Assembly: GCA_038147395.1 (NCBI GenBank)
Contig: JAYQTM010000001.1
Location: 1,860,001 to 1,924,000 of the forward strand
Direction of reading: 5' to 3'
Length of the DNA: 64,000 nucleotides
Source of the DNA: Eutrophovita brisbanensis
Lineage (GTDB): Bacteria; Pseudomonadota; Gammaproteobacteria; Burkholderiales; Eutrophovitaceae
Below are positions 54,748 through 63,469 of the stretch, in pieces. Numbering within the stretch: position 1 is the first letter of the stretch; each line of letters opens with the position of its first letter. The translations under genes were made by a program, and so were the position numbers. The notes below the pieces were generated by a model. That model was not told the DNA's origin. It ran no database searches and worked only from the letters and a program-made list of their open reading frames with translations.

Positions 54748-55997
54748 CGGTCAATTTCTCCAAACACGACGTCTTGAGTACCAATGATCGCGACCAAATC
54801 AGCGATCATGTGTCCTCGAGTCATTTCGTCCATCGCCGACAAATGTGCAAATCCTGGCGCGCGTATTTTTAAACGATACGGCTTATTCGCACCATCTGAT
54901 ACCAAGTAAATACCAAATTCTCCTTTTGGAGCCTCCACAGCTGAGTACACTTCTCCAGACGGGACATGCATCCCTTCTGTAAAGAGCTTGAAGTGGTGAA
55001 TCAAGTCTTCCATATTTGACTTCATGTCTTCGCGGCTTGGCGGTGCGACCTTAGTATCCTGGGTAATCACCGGACCAGGATTCTGTCTCAACCAGTCAAT
55101 GCACTGTTTGATGATTCGGTTTGACTGCCGCATTTCCTCGACTCGAACTAAATATCGGTCATAGCAGTCCCCGTTAGTGCCGAGTGCCACATCAAAATCA
55201 ACCGCATGATAAGCGTCGTAGGGTTGTTTTTTACGAAGATCCCAAGCAACCCCGGAACCTCGAAGCATTGGCCCCGTAAAACCAAGTGCGATCGCTCGCT
55301 CAGGCGACACAACACCGATGCCGACCGTGCGCTGTTTCCAAATTCGGTTATCCGTTAATAGCGTCTCGTATTCGTCAACTTTCTCTGGAAATCGATCGAC
55401 GAAATCCTCGATGAAATCGAGCATGGACCCTTGGCGGTTCTCATTCAGCCGATTAATATCTTTTTGGTTTCTGAACTTCGATACTTCATATTGCGGCATC
55501 GAATCAGGCAGATCGCGATAAACACCGCCCGGACGATAGTACGCCGAGTGCAATCTCGCGCCAGAAACTGCCTCGTAGCAATCCATCAAATCCTCTCGCT
55601 CTCGAAAGCAATAGAGGAACATCGTCATAGCGCCCACGTCGAGTGCGTGAGCCCCAAGCCATAACAGATGATTCAAAATACGAGTGATCTCATCGAACAT
55701 GACCCGAATGTACTGAGCACGAATCGGCACCTCGGCACCTAGAAGCTTTTCTATCGCGAGTACGTATGCGTGCTCATTACACATCATCGACACGTAATCG
55801 AGTCGATCCATATACGGTACAGACTGCAGGAACGTCTTGTGTTCAGCGAGTTTTTCCGTTCCTCGATGAAGAAGACCAATATGAGGATCAATCCTCTCAA
55901 TCACCTCACCATCAAGCTCTAGGACCAGGCGCAGGACGCCGTGCGCTGCCGGGTGCTGCGGCCCAAAATTCATCGTGTAGTTCTTAATCTCAGCCAC
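54744..55997 (-). CDS. nuoD: NADH-quinone oxidoreductase subunit D
   Basis: A 417-residue 49 kDa-like subunit. It has the FGPQHPAAHGVLRLVLELDGE segment, HIGLLHRGTEKL, and the SxYRPGG region of the quinone site. NuoC and NuoD are separate genes here (not fused as in E. coli). Confidence 0.95.
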   Translation of the reverse strand: MAEIKNYTMNFGPQHPAAHGVLRLVLELDGEVIERIDPHIGLLHRGTEKLAEHKTFLQSVPYMDRLDYVSMMCNEHAYVLAIEKLLGAEVPIRAQYIRVMFDEITRILNHLLWLGAHALDVGAMTMFLYCFREREDLMDCYEAVSGARLHSAYYRPGGVYRDLPDSMPQYEVSKFRNQKDINRLNENRQGSMLDFIEDFVDRFPEKVDEYETLLTDNRIWKQRTVGIGVVSPERAIALGFTGPMLRGSGVAWDLRKKQPYDAYHAVDFDVALGTNGDCYDRYLVRVEEMRQSNRIIKQCIDWLRQNPGPVITQDTKVAPPSREDMKSNMEDLIHHFKLFTEGMHVPSGEVYSAVEAPKGEFGIYLVSDGANKPYRLKIRAPGFAHLSAMDEMTRGHMIADLVAIIGTQDVVFGEIDR

Positions 55998-56033
55998 GAC
56001 AAATCACCTCTAATTGATGGGTTCGAGATGACA

Positions 56034-56627
56034 TCAGTCGCCTCCCCCATAAGACTCTTCTCTGATGACCCTCGGCACAATTTCACGTGGCTCAATCGTG
56101 ACTGGTTGGTAGATGACACGCTTTTCTACTGGGTCGTATCTCATCTCGACATTGCCAGATAGAGGGAAGTCTTTCCTAAGTGGGTGCCCCACAAATCCGT
56201 AATCTGTCAAAATGCGGCGCAGATCGGGGTGTCCTTCAAACACGATCCCAAACAAGTCGAACGCTTCTCGCTCAAACCAGTTGGCCCCAGCCCATAAGCC
56301 GACGACCGACTGAATGGAGGGCTGCTCGTCGTCACTACAAAAAACTTTTACACGAAGACGATAATTCAGATCCATCGACAATAAGTGATAAATCACGGCA
56401 AAACGACCAGGATGCGAGCCATCGTGCCCCTGATAATCAAGGCCACATAAATCAACCAACTGAGTAAACCGGGTTTTGTCGCCGTCTCGAAGACGCTTCA
56501 AATTTTCAATAAGGTCCGAGTGGCCAAGGACCAGGGTGACCTCGTTCCTATCTACCGTCACCTCGAGGTCAGATCTCCCAAGTACTTCCTGTAATCCTAA
56601 GATCAAGTTGTCTGTTCGTACACTCAT
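56034..56627 (-). CDS. nuoC: NADH-quinone oxidoreductase subunit C
   Basis: A 197-residue 30 kDa-like subunit. The signature EREAFDLFGIVFEGHPDLRRILTDY is present near residues 120-145, then GHPLRKDFPL. The ATG at 56627 is chosen; the longer open frame overlaps nuoB. Confidence 0.95.
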   Translation of the reverse strand: MSVRTDNLILGLQEVLGRSDLEVTVDRNEVTLVLGHSDLIENLKRLRDGDKTRFTQLVDLCGLDYQGHDGSHPGRFAVIYHLLSMDLNYRLRVKVFCSDDEQPSIQSVVGLWAGANWFEREAFDLFGIVFEGHPDLRRILTDYGFVGHPLRKDFPLSGNVEMRYDPVEKRVIYQPVTIEPREIVPRVIREESYGGGD

Positions 56628-56649
56628 ATAGCTAGATCGCCTATCAAAT

Positions 56650-57126
56650 CTATCTGGAGATCGTGTTCGTGCGCTTGATCTTGTTTTGAAGCTGAACGAT
56701 ACCGTAGAGCAATGCTTCTGCAGTAGGCGGGCATCCAGGCACATAAACGTCTACAGGGACGATTCGGTCGCAACCGCGAACCACGGAGTACGAGTAGTGG
56801 TAGTAGCCACCGCCGTTGGCACACGACCCCATCGATATTACCCAACGCGGCTCAGCCATCTGGTCGTAGACCTTGCGTAACGCTGGCGCCATTTTGTTGC
56901 ATAGCGTTCCCGCAACAATCATCAAATCCGACTGCCGTGGACTGGGCCGAAACACAACGCCAAAACGGTCAAGATCGTACCGGGATGCACCGGCATGCAT
57001 CATCTCAACCGCACAACAGGCCAGACCAAAAGTCATCGGCCAAAGCGATCCTGTTCGTGTCCAGTTAACGACTGCGTCTACCGTCGTCGTCACAAATCCT
57101 TTTTCTTGAATTTCTTCAACTATCAT
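56650..57126 (-). CDS. nuoB: NADH-quinone oxidoreductase subunit B
   Basis: A 158-residue subunit holding cluster N2. The conserved cysteines lie in FGLACCAVEMM, GSCANGGG and VPGCPP. It is 7 bases after nuoA. Confidence 0.95.
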   Translation of the reverse strand: MIVEEIQEKGFVTTTVDAVVNWTRTGSLWPMTFGLACCAVEMMHAGASRYDLDRFGVVFRPSPRQSDLMIVAGTLCNKMAPALRKVYDQMAEPRWVISMGSCANGGGYYHYSYSVVRGCDRIVPVDVYVPGCPPTAEALLYGIVQLQNKIKRTNTISR

Positions 57127-57133
57127 CTTTTGG

Positions 57134-57502
57134 TTAATCCCACTCTAGGGCGCCTTTTTTCCACTCATAGATAAAACCGACGACCAACAAAGCTAAAAAA
57201 ATCATCATCGCGATAAACCCAGTCAAGCCAATGTGATCTAGAGCCACCGCCCAGGGAAAGAGAAACGCAATTTCCAAATCAAAAATGATGAATAGGATCG
57301 CCACGAGGTAGTAACGAACATCAAACTTCGTTCTCGCATCTTCGAATGCATCAAAACCACACTCGTAAGGTGACAGCTTCTCGGGATCAGGCTTGTGCGA
57401 TTTCAATCCACGACTCAATATCGAACCAAGAAGCGGCAAGACGAGACCGATGGAGACACCGACAATTATGAACAGCAAAATAGGGAAATATTCTGTCAAC
57501 AT
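57134..57502 (-). CDS. nuoA: NADH-quinone oxidoreductase subunit A
   Basis: A 122-residue membrane subunit with three helices. The SPYECGFDAFEDARTKFDVRYYLVAILFIIFDLE segment is diagnostic. It is the first gene of the nuo operon. The tRNA-Leu gene lies about 95 bases upstream on the same strand. Confidence 0.95.
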   Translation of the reverse strand: MLTEYFPILLFIIVGVSIGLVLPLLGSILSRGLKSHKPDPEKLSPYECGFDAFEDARTKFDVRYYLVAILFIIFDLEIAFLFPWAVALDHIGLTGFIAMMIFLALLVVGFIYEWKKGALEWD

Positions 57503-57595
57503 CTCTTACATTTCATGAAACTAACTGGGAGTTGGTCCAACACACCACAAAACAGACCAAATCAGCCCAAAAAGATTCAGGTAAACAACAAATTT

Positions 57596-57680
57596 TGGTG
57601 CAGACGGCGAGAATCGAACTCGCACGACTTTCGTCACAGCCCCCTCAAGACTGCGTGTCTACCAATTCCACCACGTCTGC
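57596..57680 (-). tRNA. tRNA-Leu (anticodon GAG)
   Basis: An 85-base class II tRNA with a long variable arm and encoded CCA. The acceptor stem is GCAGACG paired with CGTCTGC, the T-loop is GTTCGAATC, and the anticodon loop reads TTGAGGG with anticodon GAG (codons CUU and CUC). Its position between secG and nuoA matches the leuU-type tRNA near secG in many Gammaproteobacteria. I checked the stems by eye, not by covariance model. Confidence 0.95.
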
Positions 57681-57724
57681 ATCAATTCTTAATACTCTCT
57701 TAAACTGCGCGTCTTGCCGATCCC

Positions 57725-58066
57725 CTACTTGGGAATCTCATTCACTTTAGAGTCACTTGACTGCTCGACCGTTTCTGCCTCGGCACCAACTGGCGCCGTG
57801 ATCGTCGCACCAGACATCACGCCGACAGAACGGGTGGCATCGAACTGAATGAAACTTAATCCAAGACTAGTCAGGAAGAAAATTGTCGCAAAAATCGCCG
57901 TCGCTCGGCTCAAAAAATTCGCTGATCCGCTCGCCCCGAACAAACTACCCGACGACCCACTGCCAAACGCCGCTCCCATATCAGCACCTTTGCCATGCTG
58001 CATGAGCACAAGACCGATAACGCCTAGGGCTGCTATGACATGAATGATTAAAACTATAAAGTCCAT
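57725..58066 (-). CDS. secG: Preprotein translocase subunit SecG
   Basis: A 113-residue SecG. The motif VLMQHGKGADMGAAFGSGSSGSLFGASGSANFLSRATA is diagnostic, with membrane helices on both sides. It assists the SecYEG channel. It follows tpiA by 12 bases on the same strand. Confidence 0.95.
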   Translation of the reverse strand: MDFIVLIIHVIAALGVIGLVLMQHGKGADMGAAFGSGSSGSLFGASGSANFLSRATAIFATIFFLTSLGLSFIQFDATRSVGVMSGATITAPVGAEAETVEQSSDSKVNEIPK

Positions 58067-58078
58067 AATATTTCGCTC

Positions 58079-58843
58079 TTAATTAACTGCCGCCGAAGCT
58101 GCACGACAAATCGCTAAAAAATCCTCCGGGTTGAGAGAAGCGCCACCGATCAACCCGCCATCAATATCCTTTTGACCGAATAATGATTCCGCATTATCCG
58201 GTTTAACACTTCCGCCGTAGAGAATCCGCAGGGATTCCGCCACTGACGAGTCTTTTCGCTCAACCCTCTCTCGCAAAAATCGATGAACCGCCTGAGCCTC
58301 ATCAGGTTTTGCAGTTAATCCTGTGCCAATCGCCCAAACTGGCTCGTAAGCGAGTACTGACCGACCAATGCCCGCCACACCGACGCATTCGATTGCTGCT
58401 TCGAGTTGCGCGCCGACAATCTCGAATGTTGAACCGGCTTCCCGCTCTTCTAACGTCTCGCCAACGCAGATTATTGGCTGGATATCAGCACTCAAGAGCG
58501 CTTTTGCTTTAAGTCCAACAAGCTCGCTCGATTCGCCATACAAACTTCTTCTCTCAGAATGCCCCACGATCGCGTAAGACACACCAAAATCAGTCAACAT
58601 AGAGGCTGAAATCTCGCCAGTATAAGCCCCACCAGCATGTTCACTGACGTTCTGCGCACCCCATTTAACCCCAGAGCCTTCCAAAATTAATTGCGTTTGC
58701 CCAAGGTATAGAAACGGTACACAGACACCAACGTCACAGGTTTCGCCCTCGACGCCACCGACCACACCACCCAAAAGGTCAGCGTTCGGTGTAAGAGAAC
58801 CGTTCATTTTCCAGTTCCCCACGACCAAAGGTGCTCTTCCCAT
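58079..58843 (-). CDS. tpiA: Triosephosphate isomerase
   Basis: The 254-residue glycolytic enzyme interconverts dihydroxyacetone phosphate and glyceraldehyde 3-phosphate. The N-terminal VVGNWKMNGS holds the catalytic Lys, VGHSERR the catalytic His, LAYEPVWAIGTG the catalytic Glu, and ILYGGSVK the phosphate-binding loop. The ATG at 58843 is chosen over the TTG two codons earlier. The pstB frame overlaps its first 65 bases, which is probably an effect of the adjoining junction. Confidence 0.95.
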   Translation of the reverse strand: MGRAPLVVGNWKMNGSLTPNADLLGGVVGGVEGETCDVGVCVPFLYLGQTQLILEGSGVKWGAQNVSEHAGGAYTGEISASMLTDFGVSYAIVGHSERRSLYGESSELVGLKAKALLSADIQPIICVGETLEEREAGSTFEIVGAQLEAAIECVGVAGIGRSVLAYEPVWAIGTGLTAKPDEAQAVHRFLRERVERKDSSVAESLRILYGGSVKPDNAESLFGQKDIDGGLIGGASLNPEDFLAICRAASAAVN

Positions 58844-59630
58844 AAACAACGCGTTGTAAAACCCGAGATTTTATAAACAACGCGTAAAACCGCCGGCGGG
58901 AGAATTTGTAGTCTTCAGTTTTTACTGCTGGTTTAATGAAAATAGTGGTTGTCTCGTTAAATTCAATCATTTCACCCAGATACATATATGCCGTGTAATT
59001 AGATACTCTGGCTGCCTGCTGCATGTTGTGAGTCACCATGGCAATCGTGTAATCCGTGGCTAACTCAACAACAAGCTCCTCGATCTTGGCAGTTGATATC
59101 GGGTCGAGAGCCGATGTAGGCTCATCAAGCAAAAGTACCTCAGGCTTAACAGCGATTCCTCGAGCAATACAGAGCCTTTGTTGCTGCCCCCCGGACAGGC
59201 TAAGACCGCTTTGCGTCAATTTGTCTTTAACTTCATCCCACAAGGCTGCTTTTCTCAAAGCCCACTCAACGCGCTCCTCCATGTCATAAGAGCTAAGTTT
59301 TTCGTACAACCTGACCCCGAACGATACATTTTCGAAAATTGACATGGGAAACGGCGTCGGCTTCTGAAAAACCATCCCTATTTTGGCGCGTATTTGATTA
59401 ATCACCTCTCCCTCAGCCCTGTGCCCAGGATACAAGTCAAACATTCTGTTCAACGTGCGAAGCAAGGTTGACTTACCGCACCCCGATGGGCCAATAAACG
59501 CTGTTATTTTATTTTCAGGGATAGAGAGAGATACGTCTTTGAGGCCTTGAAAATCTCCGTAAAAAAAATTGAGATTTTTAATATCAAGTTTCGCAGACTC
59601 AATCGGCGTGATGGTGGCTGGATGTGTCAT
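58779..59630 (-). CDS. pstB: Phosphate ABC transporter ATPase PstB with altered C-terminus
   Basis: A 283-codon frame. Residues 1-241 are a normal PstB: Walker A GPSGCGKST, LSGGQQQRLCIARGIA, Walker B LLDEPTSALD and the H-loop THN. After KTEDY (residue 241, about 58908) the usual last few residues (normally ITGRFG) are replaced by about 42 unrelated residues read through the tpiA upstream region. The core is intact so ATPase function is possible. It is the last gene of the pst cluster. Confidence 0.85.
   Translation of the reverse strand: MTHPATITPIESAKLDIKNLNFFYGDFQGLKDVSLSIPENKITAFIGPSGCGKSTLLRTLNRMFDLYPGHRAEGEVINQIRAKIGMVFQKPTPFPMSIFENVSFGVRLYEKLSSYDMEERVEWALRKAALWDEVKDKLTQSGLSLSGGQQQRLCIARGIAVKPEVLLLDEPTSALDPISTAKIEELVVELATDYTIAMVTHNMQQAARVSNYTAYMYLGEMIEFNETTTIFIKPAVKTEDYKFSRRRFYALFIKSRVLQRVVYGKSTFGRGELENERFSYTER
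58842..58885. repeat. Short direct repeat at the pstB-tpiA junction
   Basis: A 13-base sequence (ATAAACAACGCGT) occurs at 58842-58854 and again at 58873-58885, 31 bases apart. The first copy is part of the tpiA start region and contains a short palindrome (ACAACGCGTTGT). It lies right where pstB homology ends. It may be coincidental or reflect the junction history. Confidence 0.5.
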
Positions 59631-59659
59631 TAGTTATGCAATGTTATCGTTTTGTAGGA

Positions 59660-60496
59660 CTAAATTTGTTTCTTTCTCGTCATAGATCTTGCGATGATGG
59701 ATAAAAACAGAACTGCAAAGGTGATGAGAAGCGCTCCTACCCAGGCTAGCGACTTCCAATCTTCAAATGGACTCATCGCAAACTGAAAGATGACTACAGG
59801 TAAATTTGCCATTGGAGAATCGAGATCGGATGTCCAAAATTGATTATTTAGCGCGGTAAATAGCAATGGGGCTGTCTCTCCACTGATACGAGCGATAGCT
59901 AGTAAAACACCGGTGGTCACGCCCGCCTTAGCAGCCCGGAGGGTGACCATAAAGATGATTTTCCATTTTGGGGCCCCCAAAGCAGCTGCCGCCTCTCTTA
60001 GGCTATTTGGCACCAATAAGAGCATGTTATCTGTCGATCGCACGATCACTGGTATGGCAATCAATGTGAGCGCGAACGCACCCGCCCAGCCCGAAAAATG
60101 TTTCACGTTGGCGACGTAGATTGCGTAGATAAACAACCCGAGCACGATGGATGGTGCAGAGAGCAAAATATCATTCACAAATCGTGTTACCGGCGTTACC
60201 CAGCCCTTTTGCCCGTACTCAGCCAAATAAATGCCTGCCATCACACCAATTGGTATCGCGATAAAGATAGCAACTGAGACCATCAACAAGCTGCCAAAGA
60301 TCGCATTCAATAAGCCTCCCGACTCGCCTGGAGGTGGAGTCATTTCAGTGAAAACCGCTATCGATATGCCATCGATCCCCTTAACAACTAAGGACGATAA
60401 GATCCAGAACAGAATTCCCAAACCAAGCACCATTGCGACCATGGATAGGATAAGTCCAACCTTGTTCGTGAGTAGCCTTTTTGTATATAGATCCAT
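59660..60496 (-). CDS. pstA: Phosphate ABC transporter permease PstA
   Basis: A 278-residue permease with about six helices. PGESGG near residue 53, AGIYLAEYG, and the EAA-type loop REAAAALGAPKWK are typical. It pairs with PstC to form the phosphate channel. The gap to pstB is 29 bases and the gap to pstC is 14 bases. Confidence 0.95.
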   Translation of the reverse strand: MDLYTKRLLTNKVGLILSMVAMVLGLGILFWILSSLVVKGIDGISIAVFTEMTPPPGESGGLLNAIFGSLLMVSVAIFIAIPIGVMAGIYLAEYGQKGWVTPVTRFVNDILLSAPSIVLGLFIYAIYVANVKHFSGWAGAFALTLIAIPVIVRSTDNMLLLVPNSLREAAAALGAPKWKIIFMVTLRAAKAGVTTGVLLAIARISGETAPLLFTALNNQFWTSDLDSPMANLPVVIFQFAMSPFEDWKSLAWVGALLITFAVLFLSIIARSMTRKKQI

Positions 60497-60510
60497 AACG
60501 CACCCGCCGT

Positions 60511-61470
60511 TTAGGCTCCCTCTTTCCTGGTGACTCGTAACAGGAATAGCTTCGCAACCGACAGCACTAGAAAAGTAATTCCAAACAAAATCAGCCCTAA
60601 TGTGATGAGAGCCGACTCGTGTAGCCCGCTCCCAGCCTCAGCGAACTCATTCGCCAGAATGGACGCAATACTATTTCCAGGATTAAACAATCCCGTACTG
60701 AATTCGTAAGCGTTTCCAATCACAAAAGTCACAGCCATAGTCTCACCGAGAGCCCTGCCAAGACCGAGCATAATGCCGCCGACGACCCCCGACTTCGTAT
60801 ACGGAAGCACAACGTGCCTAACGACCTCCCACGTAGTTGATCCAAGGCCATACGCTGACTCCTTAAGGATGGCAGGTACAACATCAAACACATCTCGCAT
60901 CACTGCAGCGATGAATGGGACCACCATGAATGCGAGTATTATTCCCGCCGTAAGAACGCCAATGCCCATTGGTGGGCCATCAAATAAGGGGCCAAAAATT
61001 GGAATCGGCAACAGCCATTCTTGAAGGTAGGGCTGAACATGATCTGCGAAAAATGGAGCAAATATAAACAGGCCCCACATGCCGTAAATAATACTTGGCA
61101 CAGCGGCTAAAAGCTCAATCATGGTGCCGAGTGGAGTTTTGAGTCGCGCAGGACATAACTCCGTGAGAAAAATAGCAATTCCGAAACTTAATGGGATAGC
61201 AATCAGGAGAGCGATAGCCGAAGTTACCAGTGTCCCTAATATGGGATTAAGTCCTCCGTATTGATCCGTAACGGGGTTCCAGTCCGGGCTGACTAAAAAT
61301 CCTGGCCCGAATTCACGAAAAACGGGGAGCGACCCAAGAATCAGGGAACCGATAATGGCTACAAGGATTCCGAGAACGGCGATAGCAAAGAAGCGAGCGG
61401 CGCTACCAAACAATATATCTTGCCGCCTGTTCCTTATTGTGATCTTGGATGCGTCGTTGGGGTTGAGCAT
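60511..61470 (-). CDS. pstC: Phosphate ABC transporter permease PstC
   Basis: A 319-residue permease with about six helices. The segment FLTELCPARLKTPLGTMIELLAAVPSIIYGMWGLF and the EAA-type loop ESAYGLGSTTWEVVRHVVLP are diagnostic. It is separated from pstS by 127 bases that contain a strong hairpin. Confidence 0.95.
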   Translation of the reverse strand: MLNPNDASKITIRNRRQDILFGSAARFFAIAVLGILVAIIGSLILGSLPVFREFGPGFLVSPDWNPVTDQYGGLNPILGTLVTSAIALLIAIPLSFGIAIFLTELCPARLKTPLGTMIELLAAVPSIIYGMWGLFIFAPFFADHVQPYLQEWLLPIPIFGPLFDGPPMGIGVLTAGIILAFMVVPFIAAVMRDVFDVVPAILKESAYGLGSTTWEVVRHVVLPYTKSGVVGGIMLGLGRALGETMAVTFVIGNAYEFSTGLFNPGNSIASILANEFAEAGSGLHESALITLGLILFGITFLVLSVAKLFLLRVTRKEGA

Positions 61471-61541
61471 AGTATTTTGTAAGCCGCTATCTCCAAGTCT
61501 TTGAATGTTAAATCTTAGCCAACGCGTCCATTCTAAATGAA

Positions 61542-61565
61542 CTCTGGGCCCCTCAGGGCCCAGAG
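61542..61565 (-). promoter_or_regulatory. Hairpin between pstS and pstC
   Basis: A perfect 10-base-pair GC-rich stem (61542-61551 with 61556-61565) with a 4-base loop. There is no strong U-run afterwards on the minus strand. This type of element in pst operons usually protects or partly terminates after the highly expressed binding protein. The role is inferred from position. Confidence 0.55.
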
Positions 61566-61597
61566 CTATTCTATCTACATAAGGATGTTACTACGGT

Positions 61598-62403
61598 TTA
61601 CCAAAGAGGACTTCCTGAGGCGTCTTTGATCTCACTAGCCCACTTACTTCGTATATTCTCGACCACATTCTCAGGCATCGCGACATACGACAATTCGTCA
61701 GCCATCGCCGCGCCGTTATCGAAAGCCCATGAATAAAATGTCAACGCGGCTTTGACGCGCTCCGGATTATCGGGTGCTTTATAAACGATAATGAACGACG
61801 CACCAGTAATTGGCCAACTTTGCTCACCGGGTTGGTCAGTCAAGATCACGTAGTAACCGTCCGCGCCCTCCCAATCAGCGTTCGCAGCAGCGGCAGCAAA
61901 CGTCTCAGATGAGGGAGCAGCAAAAGTACCAGTTTTATTTTTCAGGAGAACGTGGTTAAGAGCATTTTTTTTGGCGTAGGCATACTCAACGTAGCCGATA
62001 CCTCCTTTGATTCTCTGAATGTATGCGGCAACGCCTTCGTTACCCTTACCTCCAACACCTGTAGGCCAAGCTACCGCTTTCCCAACACCAACCTGCTCTG
62101 ACCATGACTGACTGACTTTCGCTAAATAGTCGGTAAACAAAAAAGTGGTTCCTGATCCATCTGCCCTGCGCACTACCGTAATTTTTTTATTTGGTAGCGT
62201 TATGCCTTCATTTAGGGCGGCGATTCTTGGGTCATTCCAGTTTTTGATCACCCCAAGAAATATGTCGGCTAACACTGGCCCATCTAATTTCAAATCACCG
62301 GGTTTAAAACCCTCCAAATTGACCACCGGCACTACTCCACCGATTATCGCTGGGAATTGCATCATGCCAAACTCATCCAGATCGGCTGGCTTCAGAGGAG
62401 CAT
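61598..62403 (-). pseudogene. pstS: PstS phosphate-binding protein, 5'-truncated
   Basis: Homology begins abruptly at APLKPADLDEFGMMQ (about 62401) and continues to a normal C-terminus (GSFI-like end at SPLW). The first ~75 residues, including the signal peptide and the first phosphate-binding loop, are missing. The open frame is extended upstream to 62425 only by out-of-frame glmM sequence, with no ribosome-binding site. Without a signal peptide the protein cannot reach the periplasm. The remaining part, including FPAIIGGVVPVVNL and VRRADGSGTTFLF, is well conserved. It is joined directly to the broken glmM. Confidence 0.85.
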
Positions 62404-63452
62404 TGCAGCGCAGATACAATTCCATCCCCCGTCGTATGTTTATCGAGACAGAGTATGTGGCCCGACCCCTCCCCCCCGGTCACCCATTGCTTTTCGACTA
62501 GCTTTTCGTGGACGTAGCGATCTCCCACTGCCGAACGAACGAAATCGATGCCCAACGAATTGAGCGCATTCTCGATCGCAAGATTCGTCATTAGCGTTCC
62601 AACCACCCCTTTGCCGTCATGCGACTTGCTCCTCGCGATCACATAAAGAAGCTGATCGCCATCGAATAAGCGTCCATTCGAGTCGATCATCATCAAACGG
62701 TCTCCATCACCATCAAAGGCGACACCAAAGTCAGCTTTTTCACTGAGCACGGTTTTAATCAACGCCTCAGGGTGCAACGCGCCACAATCCCGATTGATAT
62801 TCATGCCATCTGGCTCGGCACCAATCACGACTACCTCTGCTCCCAATTCGCGAAATACGGACGGTGCAACTTGGTACGTAGCTCCATGCGCGCAATCTAA
62901 GACTATTTTTTTTCCAGTCAAAGAAAGTGTGTCAGGAAACGTCTGCTTGCAAAATTCGACATATCGCCCAGATGCGTCAGTGACTCGGCGAGCCTTACCA
63001 GTGTCTTGTGAATAGGGAAGATCTGTAGATCGATCTAAAAAGCCCTCGATCTCGAGCTCAATAGCATCAGGTAACTTCTTGCCCTCACTCGAGAAAAACT
63101 TGATCCCATTATCTTGATACGGATTATGTGACGCTGAGATCACGATGCCCGCGTTTAATCGTAGCGCCCGAGTGAGATAAGCCACGCCAGGGGTAGGAAT
63201 TGGACCAGCTAACAAAATATCGGCCCCAGCAGCTGCGAGACCAGACTGTAAGGCCGACTCAAGCATGTACCCAGAGAGCCGAGTATCTTTGCCGATCAAT
63301 ACGGTTGCCTTGCCCTCCGGTTTACCACTACCCCCTTTAGCAGCGAACACTTTCCCTGCCGCAAAACCGAGCCTCACCATAAACTCCGGAGTAATGGGGT
63401 CCTTACCAACTACACCCCGAATTCCATCGGTTCCAAAAAATTTCTTGGCCAA
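62373..63452 (-). pseudogene. glmM: GlmM phosphoglucosamine mutase, 3'-truncated
   Basis: The first 350 residues are a normal GlmM: start MAKKFFGTDGIRG, active-site Ser108 in ISASHNP, metal-binding DGDGDR (residues 247-252) and the sugar loop GGEGSGH near 328. After IVSALQ (about 62404) the sequence stops resembling GlmM and enters pstS in another frame, ending nine codons later. About 95 residues are missing, including domain 4 with the phosphate-binding RxSGTEP loop. GlmM makes glucosamine 1-phosphate for peptidoglycan and LPS and is usually essential. A functional copy would have to exist elsewhere, or the junction is an artefact. Confidence 0.85.
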
Positions 63453-63469
63453 AAAATCACCTCTTACAC

